64,000 nt of DNA from Rhopalosiphum padi (lineage: Eukaryota > Arthropoda > Insecta > Hemiptera > Aphididae): contig NC_083597.1 of NCBI RefSeq assembly GCF_020882245.1, positions 7,412,581 to 7,476,580 on the forward strand. The letters run 5' to 3'. Shown here in pieces: positions 53,541-64,000 of the stretch. The notes beneath the pieces were generated by a model, which was given only the letters and a program-made list of their open reading frames with translations, did not search any database and was not told where the DNA came from. The stretch's first letter is position 1; each line of letters starts with the position of its first letter. The translations under genes were made by a program, and so were the position numbers.

Positions 53541-54235
53541 TATCTATCTATATAAAAGTGATCATATTTTATGTCCGTGTACACGTCACAGGCATATCCT
53601 TTTGAAACAATTTAATACCAAAGTATATGGGATATGAATATTTACACTCTACTACACACCATGCACTATTTAATAACGTAGAAATACATTATAGTAATAT
53701 GTAAAAAAAAATAATAATAATAATAATAAATAAAACGTTACAATAGAGAAAATTTAGGGAAATAACGTTAAAAAATAGGGATGATTAAAACATCCAACAG
53801 AAAAGTGTGACTAAATATGCTATGACTTTAAAAAAAAAAAAAAATATGTAATTTATTATATTCAACAAGATTATGAACAAATATAATTTAATTTCAACAA
53901 TAAAATGTATGTAATAAATATATTCTTTATGTTAAATAAAAAATACATAGATTTTAGTATATCCCAAACTAATATACTCATAAACTACTACGGATCGATT
54001 TTTACGCGATTTTTGTAAAATAGTCTACGTTATCCGGAGAAACTATATAGCCATTGAAATCCTCCGATAGTTTCACTGTAACCCTAAAACTAGTTATATA
54101 TTTATACAAAAATAAATAAAATAGTTTAAAAAAGGATAAATATCTTTTAAGTTCAAATTTAATGGAGTTTACGACAGGTGCGGGGTAAATCCATGGTCAA
54201 CCAAATTAACATGAATACATTTTTTACAGGCGACG
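53541..54235 (+). mobile_element. Second Helitron-like relic
   Basis: It opens with TATCTATCTATATAAAAGTG followed by a TTTTATGTCCGTG segment (53541-53579), a typical 5' end in this class. About 400 bases later the sequence has AAACTACTACGGATCGATTT at 53983-54002, then TTTTACGCG, a TTATCCGGAG and a TATAGCC, again in the usual family order. It fades out near GTGCGGGGTAAATCC (54179-54193). The interior is AT-rich with an ATA microsatellite (53711-53731) and no reading frame. It is related in style to the relic near 12.8 kb but not a close copy. Ends are approximate. Confidence 0.45.
53711..53731. repeat. (ATA)n microsatellite
   Basis: An AATAAT triplet run inside the Helitron-like relic. Confidence 0.6.
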
Positions 54236-54832
54236 AAATGCATGAGGATATATATCTTATAATAATATAGTATATTATTTTTTAAATTTAAATTTAAAAT
54301 AGTATTTTTTCTATACTTTTGGCAATATATCGTACCATTTAATATACAATATATATTATACTAAATTATCTTACCCATCAAAAGTGTAAAATATGTAGGA
54401 TTACTTAAAGGCTTTCAGCCTTCAAGTAGAAATTATCTAATATTTAAATCATACAACTTTTTTTGTTTTGTTCCATTCATAAAAATACCTAGAATATTTC
54501 ATAATTTAATCAAAATAAAATATTTTCTTACTATAACGAAACTTGCATTTTTATTAAGATTATTTCATTTATATGTGTCCATTTAAAACTAAAATATTAT
54601 ACACTATTCAATTTATTATTTTTAACGATCTTAAAATGTTTTTAAGCCAAATTATACAACTCATATTTTAATATTATATTATTATTTATAATTTATTAAA
54701 AATAAAATCTAAATAATTATTATATTTGTATAATTTTCGAACTATATAACATTAAACCACGAAGTCTATTTATTTATGATTAAAAGCCTGATTTTCAAAA
54801 ATTCCAACAATAGCCTGTAAAGATTTAAGTTA

Positions 54833-54852
54833 TTATTATTATTATTATTATT
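54833..54852. repeat. (TTA)n microsatellite
   Basis: A TTA triplet run of about 20 bases in the last intron. Confidence 0.7.
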
Positions 54853-56500
54853 GCCATACGAATTCATATTAATTATTAAAGCGTACATACTATAATATAA
54901 ATATTTTCATTTAAAAATAAAATTTAATTATTAATTGATTTTTAATGGATTAGGTTTTTAAATCAATCAATTAATTCATTCATTGATATTCTATAAGCGA
55001 GTTGAAATGTCATAATATACAAAATAGAATAGAATAAATAAAATAATAAATCGTTGAATTATTTTTTTATAAATAAATTTGTTTTGTTTATATTACTATA
55101 GCTTATGGTTTATTTTATTCATTTTCGTACTAGATTTACCAAAGAGGAATTTTAAATAAGTAAGATGTAATGGGATTCAAGAGTGGATCGCTTATATAAA
55201 TACATACTTTTGCAAAAAACATAATTTCTACAAATTCACAAACGCTACGAATAATATTATATATTATAATGTATAACAAAAATACAAAATAAACATTTTT
55301 AATAACGAAACTGTGAAAATGAGAAGATAATTGTATTTGTTCATTTAGATACAAAACATTTTAAACAATCACGTGGAAACAAATGAAAAAGACTACGGTT
55401 GTGTTCTTCTCAATAATAGATAAAATGCTATCGTGAAGTCCAGTCTAAACGTAAAGTCATTACCGTTTTAACTCATTTTCTGCGAATAAAATAAACGCTC
55501 ATCTATTATGGTTTAGTATATACACTTACAACATACTATTAAAGTGTGTAAGAAAAGCGTCATAGTATCTATCTGTGGAATCAACTATCTTTTTTGATTA
55601 CTATGCACCTACAATTTTAAGTATACATTTAATTACACGTATAACAAAATGTGCAATAAATTATATATGATAGTTCTAATAAATTTAATTACTAGTGTAA
55701 ACGCAAGAGTATATAATTTGAGTATATTTTTAAATCGATTAAATTAAATTAACTTATATTGATATAAATATTATCACGATTTAAATTAAGTAAAAAATCA
55801 ATTATTAAAATCATTATTTTTGTACTAATACAAATAGGTGTAATTATTTTAATAATAATTATATAATAATATATAGGTAAATAAGTTAGGTCAATATTAT
55901 TAAATTGTTCTGTGAAATACGATATTAAACATAATAAAATTAAGTAACTTTTTCTTTCGTATAGTTAATGATTGTAATGGTAGTTACATATTATGCAACT
56001 AAGAGTATAATTATAATTATTTAGAAATATCTACTATTTAACTCATTCAACATTAAGAAAAAAAATTATACAACTACTATAATAAGTAGATAGCTTTTGC
56101 CCTCATTTTTTTTTAATCAACAAGAGCTAGTAATTTATTTAAAGATGGATTATACTTACAAAGATTTTCAATTTTCAATCTCTAAATTTTTTTTAAGTTT
56201 TTCAAAGTTATTTTTTTTTGAATATCTTTGAATTTGTAGTAACCTTGATTATTTTACATTCAACTATTTTAATTTTTCAAGTTTCCATTAGATTTTTTAA
56301 TATTTATAACAATTAATTTAAATTGTAAGTAGGTACATCACACATAAGTATTATACTGTCAGAAAAGATTATCGCATAACAGTCGTTATTACTATGCGTC
56401 ACATATCAATCGTCTTAAAAATGTAATGGAATATTATAACTGTAAACATTATTATTGTGTTTGTTTTATATCCAATCTATACTCGGTAATTTTAAATGAA

Positions 56501-56541
56501 TAAGATCCATAGACATATAATTATATGTCTATGATAAGATC
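56501..56541. repeat. Perfect 26-bp palindrome flanked by a 7-bp direct repeat
   Basis: The palindrome 56508-56533 is built from CATAGACATATAA and its exact complement with no spacer. It is flanked by TAAGATC at 56501-56507 and again at 56535-56541, with one extra base on the right. This looks like two transposon ends brought together within a target duplication, or a small foldback insertion. Confidence 0.7.
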
Positions 56542-58439
56542 ATTGAAAATGTCGAAGGAGATAAATATTGCTATTATTTTCACTTTTAGTTAGTTTTACC
56601 TTTATTTAAACAACGATCTTATGCTTTAGCAAAACTTTAGTTTATTTTGAATATTAAATTAAAAACTTAAATGTATATAAAAAAAAAACTCCAAATAACA
56701 CAAAATATAACCATTAGAATAAGTTAGTTTACGAACAAAATTATTGAATTAAAAATTTGTAAATAATTAACTTTTGAACCTATTTCATAAAAAAGCGTCA
56801 ATTAAAATATTAAACTTCAATTTTGTCAAATATATAATATCATGATAATACGAGCATAGTATTTTTGTCTACTAACACTACCCAAAATAAAATTTAAGTT
56901 ATTAACCCGTCAAAATATATATTGTTAATATCGAACTTACGTCATGTGAAAACTTCAAGTTTACGTCAGGTTAATCTCACAAAATAAGGGTTTCAAATGT
57001 CATCAAACCTTGAAATTCATAATCAGTTAATTTTAAAACATCAAAACTCTTGTTTATACATACATTTATCTAATAACTAATATTAGATTACTAGATAATC
57101 GATTTATTTAAAAAATGAAATATTAATATGAATCTAGGTTCTACACGAACAAATTATAATATATAATTTTTTCCTTTATAGTTTTTAAAAAGAAAATTCA
57201 AATTATATTCGTATACATTATTGAACAATATACATGCTTACTTATGTATATAATAACTATTCAATACCCAATGGTAAAATTGTTAAAACTCCATTATTCC
57301 CATAAGACAAAGGTAAATCACAAGTACAAATAAAAGTAAAATATAGAAAAAAATACATAAATACATTTTTTTCCTATATTAATTCAAACATAAACTAAAG
57401 TCAACGTTTTTGTAAGCGGTTCTCTTTTATGCAAGTACCTATAATTTGTTAACAACGATTAATTTTTTTTCGCTTTATAAATATTTCCACAAACCGTGAA
57501 AACTAATTTTTTAAATAAGTATTATTAATACATGTTTTATTTTTTTTTCATTCCAACTTAAAATATTGTACAAGGATATTAATTGAAATAACGGAAGTTA
57601 TATTATCCTGAGTATAACGAGTGAATTCGTTAATTAATGATAATGAAGGCTAGTTTAAAACTATATAATACATATATTACTTTTTAAAATGTAAGCTAAT
57701 TTAATTTTAAATACAGTTTAGATGAAAGATAAAAACAAACGAGGTAAATGTTTAAGGTTAAAATCGACTTATAAAATAATTCAGACCACGGTATAGCTGT
57801 TATATTATTGATCAAATATACCTACGTACAGCACTAAATAAACATCATACTTCCATATAAGATCAAACGTAATGACGAAAGTGTTAGTTCAGTTAATTAT
57901 CTAATATAGCTCTGATTAATCGTAATTTTACGATTGAAATCAATAGAAAATAAATTAAAATTAGGTACAATACTAAAAAATATATGTTATAACAATTGAA
58001 CAAAGTTTACTATAAAATTATGATCGAACGGATGAATATACACATTTTACTCCCAAAATCAGTTGATTTTAACTCCGATTACATAGATTTCAATTATAAT
58101 AGTGTTCATACATATTTATATATAATTATTTAATCGTTACAGCCCTAGACTACAAATATTTAAATTCTTACATAGTACTGTGGATAATATTAACAACAGT
58201 AATACCTAATAATAATTATTAACCAAATAAAAGATTATTTAAAATAAATTATTGAAGGTATAGGTTCTTCGTTCCTTAAACACATCAATCAATACTGCAA
58301 AGGGGAGTTAAGAAAACAGTTAATTTTAGTGAAAGGAATGAAAACAGGGGTTGTGAATCGAGTATGACGTGAAGGGACATTAAAATTTAATTGACAGTCA
58401 ATTGAGTTGGTTACAATTTTTAAAAGAAAAGATTAATTG

Positions 58440-58608
58440 GTAGAAAGTTTTTGTTCGGCGAGGCTAGACAAATTATTACAGATTTATAGATACGGATGTA
58501 GTCATGTGAAGGACAAAGGACCCTTAATAGATAGGCGGCAGAGCGTATACATTTGCGATGGACTCCGTCAATCCCTAAAGAATCCGTAGAATGAAGATAT
58601 AAAGACAA
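58440..58608 (-). mobile_element. Possible LINE-derived scrap, unclassified
   Basis: A GC-richer island in AT-rich intron. The minus-strand frame reads SLGIDGVHRKCIRSAAYLLR then VLCPSHDYIRI. The spacing of SLG..RR-like..FLY/LL residues recalls the 'L.SL..RR......FLYKLL' segment near the C-terminus of some LINE reverse transcriptase proteins, but the match is weak. It could equally be another old transposon or a pseudogene fragment. It has no splice context suggesting an exon. Confidence 0.22.
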
Positions 58609-60714
58609 TAGTCAAAATAAACGACTTGGGAGAGAGAAAAAAAGTTTGTCGCTATTTTTATTCTATCATCAATATTATTTATTTTTCATGTTTTTTTTTT
58701 TAATTCTGTATCCATACTGATTAAATACTTTGTTATTGTAATATTTAAAATTATTTATTAATTATTGCCTTTGTACAGCAAGCGAAACCGTGTTGAATAC
58801 TATGCAAATAATAATCATTATAATCGTAATTATTTTGTTTTATCAGATATTCGTTTGATATTCAATTTGTTCTTAAGAGGAGGAAATATTGCGCAATATT
58901 TATTTTCTCTTTGGCCCACGCGCAACACAGTAAATTTGCGTTCAGCAAAACCAATATTATAGTGTGTTGTTGGTTTTAATATTGAAGTGAATTAACCCAT
59001 TATCAAACTTAAAGGTAATACAAGGGACCTCGTATGCTTTTATTGATATTTTAGTTCTAAAGCGAATTATAAACATTTTAAAATTGTAATATCTTACATA
59101 ATATTATAACTCACTTTAAAATTAATATATCAAGAAAGTTATGTATAATGCCCAAAATAAAATCGTTTTCTTTAAGTTTGGTTATAAGTAAATCCACTCT
59201 AACAGTAAAGCTAAATGCACAAGATTGGTTTTGTTTTACGCAAATCTTCTATATTACGCATTACTCAAAGAAAGAAAAATAAATTCACATTTATAATTTT
59301 ACGATTATATTAAGTAAAAAAGTTATAGTTAATAATATACCTTGTCACTGAATTGTAATTAAAATTTACTGGTAATAATATTCCCGTTGTAATGGCAACT
59401 CACGGTATTATCCAGTCTAAAATATTTAAAAAAAAATGTCTCTTAGTATCAATAAATTGTTAATGAATTAATTATGAATTGTAAGCGTTAACGATTTAAA
59501 TGCATTTAAGAGAAAACATAATCATTGAGATGAACATAGAAAAGTCACGTCGAAAGTGTGCACCGTCATGGTGTATAATATGAACGTTTTGTTTTATTCT
59601 ATGTATATGATGTACTTTATGGTATACAAAATAATATATCGCATAAAGTTAAAAGTGTATTATTTGCTCTTTCAAATGTTTATAGACACTTACTATTTAC
59701 ATATTATATTTTTATAAATCTGTGAATTTATATTATTTATTTATCCCAAGTGGCGTTTAAGACTTAAAACGGTTTATAATAATTAATAATTTCCAAAAAC
59801 AAATTTTTATTGTTAGCCGAGTTATAAACCTTAGCCATTGCCATTAATAATTTAATATACATAATACCCTTATATAGCGTATTTTTATAAACCAGCATGC
59901 GAGAGATCGTCCATTCTCATTTGCCAATTTTATTATGTTAGAACGTAAAAAAAATGTGCACAAACTTTAAAACCAATTTTGTTTTACTCCTAACTTTTTT
60001 ATCGTAATTTTAATTATTTATTCTTTGTACACTTATATAAGACCCCACATTTTAATTTTTAATTAGTTTTAAATTTTTTTTACCGTGAGTATTGATGTTA
60101 ATAAAAAGCATTTTTTTCGTTTAATTATAAAAACTAGAATACTCATTAAAATTATTTCAAATAGCAATTTAAATGCTTGAATTTAATTAATTATTTAAAT
60201 GTATTGAGTAAATATTTGTAACTTTAGATCTGGATTTAAGTAAAATAAAAATAAAATAAAAATTACATAATATAATTTTATTATTACACAATTATCATCA
60301 GTTTTATTCTAATTTCAGGTTTTATAATAGAGATTGTTTAATAAGTTAAAAATAATATTCACGGGGCTCAATATTTAAAATTGTACTATATGTATAGAAT
60401 ATTAAAAATATATTTTTAATGCTTTTTTCTAAGACATACAAAAAGTATGTAAACAGGTATTATATAATATAAATAATATGTATTTATACAATTATTGTAG
60501 GTAATTAATTAATACTAGCTTATCAATGTTTGCCAGGAATACTCTCCGAGGACATTACCGCGTTTATCACTTTCTTTCCATATAAATATACTATATTAGT
60601 GTTTATGTTTACATACTTAATTAGTAAATACTCAGTTTTATCATTTTATATTTTATGATTTCTACTTACTAGCCCCCCCCCCCCTAACATTATAACATTG
60701 GTGGACATATTATG

Positions 60715-60823
60715 TAACACTTGAGTGTTAGCATTATCCAATGGTAAAGCGCCCCATCGCTGGATTTTAATTAATTACCTATTGTATATTTCTAAGACAA
60801 CAACTACACCACCAACACTTGAG
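60715..60823. repeat. Two copies of AACACTTGAGT, one inside a palindrome
   Basis: TAACACTTGAGTGTTA at 60715-60730 is a seven-base inverted repeat around TG, and AACACTTGAGT recurs at 60813-60823. CACTTGA is the NK-2 type homeodomain core, so paired sites are conceivable, but this is inference from a short word. A C12 run lies just upstream (60673-60684). Confidence 0.35.
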
Positions 60824-63800
60824 TCGACAAAGTAGGTCACTACCCAACATGTTTTCTGCATTCATTTTTTTAGTAAGCAGACAGCTTGAATACATTTCAA
60901 TTTAAAACTATAAATTATTTGAATAAAACATATTATACTACTGAAATTAAATATAACTGAATAGAGCTTTCAAATTTAAACACGTCAAACAAACAGTGTT
61001 AATTATTATTTTGAGGTGTTCCAAATAATACAATTAAATATTATGATTGAAATGAGTGAATAATTGAAAACTATAAACCAACATATATTATTTTTTCAAA
61101 AAAAAAAATCAATTGATAATTTATACACATAAACTGTATGTGTATATAAATAATTTTAAAAATACATATCTTAAAATGTAACGAATACAATAGGACATAA
61201 TATTATGTTCTTCAATAAAAAAAATTATCAATAGAAAATCTATTTTTTCTTTTTTTAGTGACTACTTGATTAGTCAACAAAAAAAATGCATATGGTTTTC
61301 CAAAATATATTTGTACATCCTTAAGCAAATATTTTGAATACTTTATTTTAACAAGTTTCTTGTTTAATAATAATATTAAACATTAAAATATTGTCAATAA
61401 AAGAATGAAGACAACTTAGTATGGTTCATACTGTTCATATACTGGTAGAAATATAGAATTTACATAAAACTTTTTTTTATAAATGTCCTTTGAACTTTTC
61501 GAGCGTAAAATATTGAAACACTGGCAATCAAACATCTAAAGTCAAACTTGCCAATTTTTATTTTATATATGAAAAAAGAATCAACCCAATGCTGGCTCCC
61601 AATATTCTATTTAGCGAAAGAGATTTTTCAGAAAAGTTGGTATACATAGGAAATATAAAAATCGAAATGTTAATAATAAAACTTTTTATTGTCGGGGCAC
61701 GTTAACAATCTTATTATTTCTTATAAAATTAAACTAGATTCGAGAAGCTTCTAATTGAACAAAAATAAATCAATAAATTAAAAAATCTACATTTTATGAG
61801 AAAAATATTATTAATTTGCATAATTATAAAATTCATCTACAGTTTATCAAAATATAACACTTCAAATAACATAAAATTATTTATAAGATATTTTATGATA
61901 TTAAAATGTGAATCTTTTTAGAAATCAGTCGTTAGGTGTGTACCTAATTGTGCCGATAGTTTACAATATAATATATGAAAAATAATGTGCATTTTCTTTG
62001 TAAAATTATTTATTATGCGTGTATATCGTGTACCCAAAAGTATAACTTCCACACTGATAAGTTATATAAGTGATAACATATTGTTCATTCATTTTTATAT
62101 ATTATAATCACCACGGTAGTTACATTTTTCATAGCATCAAATCGTTTGTGGCGGTGAATAATGAATATAATATTATGTACAATTATTTTTAAATAGGAAT
62201 TAATTACAGCATTTTTTACAGTTATAACAAAAGAACCGAAGAGTTTCAACGATGTGTTTATATGTATCTTATACTTTGGCCAATAAAAACAGATTAACGT
62301 CTACTAAACGACTTCCAAAACAATTCAATTAATCGTCTAATTTATGACACCCACTTAGCCAACAAATACGAACTTTCGTGTCTGAAAAATATACCGCACT
62401 GCTCGCAGCTATCATATTCGACTAAAATCGATATCAAAAGCTTTAAATGAAAACTTAAAACTAACAAAACCGATAATACTTATGGCCGGTATTAATAAAA
62501 ATATAATTATTCTGTGTATGCGTGCTGATTTATTAGTTAATATATAGTATATACTGTATTTTTATTAAATATAAAACTCGAATAAAAATAATATTGGTAT
62601 ATTATAATTGTATTGTTTAAATTAAATAATAATTATTACCACCAATTCGTTTTTTAATAAATTCAAACAAAATAATAATTGCTTTTATTATTGGATTTTT
62701 ATTTTTTATACAATTTATTTTTTTTAGCACGTATTATTAAACTATTATTATATTAATAATATCAATGCGCACGCCATATCAATTTAATGTCAAATAAATG
62801 CCGACGAAAAAGACAAGTTTGATAGAATAATAAGCATTTAAATATTTTATCTTTATTTTTTTGATTCGTTTTGGTAGTTTATTAAATCTAATTTATATTT
62901 CCCCATTAATCACTATTGTGCATAAATATGCACGTATTTGAATTGTTTTAAAAAAACGATGATTTAAAAAATTCAGTTGATTTGTTACTGACACTAAAAA
63001 CTTGATTAGGGTTAAAACTTAACAGAACTAAATATAGTTTTAGAACTTTAAAGTTAGTTTTACATCGGTTAAATTTTAGATTACATCTTGTCATTACCGC
63101 CCCCTTACACGTCGTTATGTGTGACAACGGTAATAAGTAAACGTACTAAAACTCTTTAGTTATACATAGGTTCAAATAGCAATAAAACAGCTGTCCATGA
63201 TTCCTTTTAATTTGATTATAATACATTTAAACTGATTTATCAATAGAAAGTTTTTAGTTGCTAAAATGAAGAAAAAAACATGACATTATAATTTATATAT
63301 AATAATACTACTCATTAAAAAGTCAAGTCCAACAAATTTTATATGTTATTATATTATATAGTTATTGATAACATTTTTAGTCATTGAAACGATCCGAAAT
63401 ATGTATTTTTAATAATCAAAATTCTATTACTTTTGTATACTTTACAAGTAAATGATTCAAAAATATTAAATATTCTAATATAGGTATTTACGAAAATAAG
63501 ATTATAGAACATAGAATATAACTCAACTCCGTGTACCATATACCATAATTCAATTTTTAAAACATTGGAATTTCAAATTCTCAATCAAACTGTTTCAAAG
63601 TATAAAAATTAATATAATTTACTATGAATTTTCGACTAAAACATAATTTGCATATTTTCATAATTTTAACGAATTGAGTCCAAATTTTTATTTCAAAATG
63701 ATTAATAAAATAAAAAATAATAGTTTGGTTATGTATTTTCGATATTATTTTAATATCTGAAAGACGCTCTTATATATTACATAATAATAAATAGACTTTA

Positions 63801-64000
63801 GCACAATATACTTATTTTCACATAATAAAAAAAATCTAGATATTAATATAAATATTTGGTGGATATTTCAAGTATTTACCTATCTAAGGTTATTAATTTT
63901 TGAGTTAAAATAAGAATATGTTGGAGATTTACGTTGTATAAATTCTTCAATTTCACAATTTGACATTGTCTTTGAAATCTAAGTACTGAGATTTGTTTAC

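Larger units (their letters stand above)
47276..64000 (+). other. RGK intron after exon 6, running off the window (at least 16.7 kb)
   Basis: It starts at donor GTGAGT 47276. I looked in all forward frames for the rest of a Ras-like G domain (a switch II segment, the NKxD motif, the SAK/SSG-type G5 motif) and saw none. The first 450 bases are GC-rich, with a hairpin and an AGCTAG cluster further on. Beyond that lie LINE-like scraps (49633-49757, 58440-58608), a Helitron-like relic (about 53541-54235), a palindrome (56508-56533), an AT/GT microsatellite (50712-50752) and a C12 run (60673-60684). The rest is AT-rich with no recognised content. Confidence 0.7.

Noticed and set aside
1..64000. 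CRISPR arrays, rRNA, bacterial operons or a multi-gene accessory system
   Set aside because: No regularly spaced direct repeats, no ribosomal RNA-like GC blocks and no clustered intronless genes were seen; the window is ordinary intron-rich animal DNA apart from the RGK gene.

Overview
The window looks like animal nuclear DNA, most probably from a sap-sucking insect of the aphid type. It is very AT-rich, has long introns with GT..AG splice sites, and carries many decayed transposable elements, homopolymers and AT microsatellites. The species is an inference from composition and repeat style. There is no bacterial-style gene organisation, and I see no convincing tRNA, rRNA or CRISPR array.

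One gene can be supported. It is a plus-strand, multi-exon gene for an RGK-type (Rad/Gem/Kir-like) Ras-superfamily GTPase. Six coding exons join in one open frame: 20119-20541, 24542-25014, 27826-28107, 31644-31940, 40989-41276 and 47007-47275. Together they give 677 complete codons plus one base. Almost all of this is a long, low-complexity, Ser/Gln/Asn/Gly-rich N-terminal extension. The GTPase domain starts only in the last exon, with the P-loop GATGVGKT followed by the switch-I approach (QFMTSESLHIYDASI). The exon then ends at a phase-1 donor. The rest of the G domain and the C-terminus are not in the remaining 16.7 kb and must lie to the right. The 5' end is also unresolved: exon 1 opens directly after a splice acceptor, so an earlier exon is expected to the left, or an alternative start is used.

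Layout: 1-20118 is non-coding flank or first intron. It has a CpG-rich patch at about 360-540, a Helitron-like relic near 12.8 kb, GC-rich fold-back sequences near 14.9 and 16.1 kb, and a repeat family at 18.2-19.0 kb. From 20.1 to 47.3 kb are the six exons and five introns of 2.8-9.0 kb. The introns hold a small MITE-like element (21.25 kb), a second copy of the 18.2-kb repeat family (23.4-24.2 kb), a transposon-derived patch (26.9 kb) and LINE relics on the minus strand (41.9 and 43.1-43.4 kb). From 47.3 to 64 kb is one intron with an AGCTAG cluster, a perfect GC hairpin, LINE-like scraps (49.7 and 58.5 kb), a second Helitron-like relic (53.5-54.2 kb) and a perfect 26-bp palindrome flanked by short direct repeats (56.5 kb).

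The most notable biology is in the gene's architecture. Exons 3, 4 and 5 are each a multiple of three long and all are bounded by phase-2 junctions, so any of them can be skipped without changing the frame. A phase-compatible candidate alternative first exon lies at 31214-31296. GC-rich and AT-rich exons alternate. I found no convincing undescribed multi-gene system.
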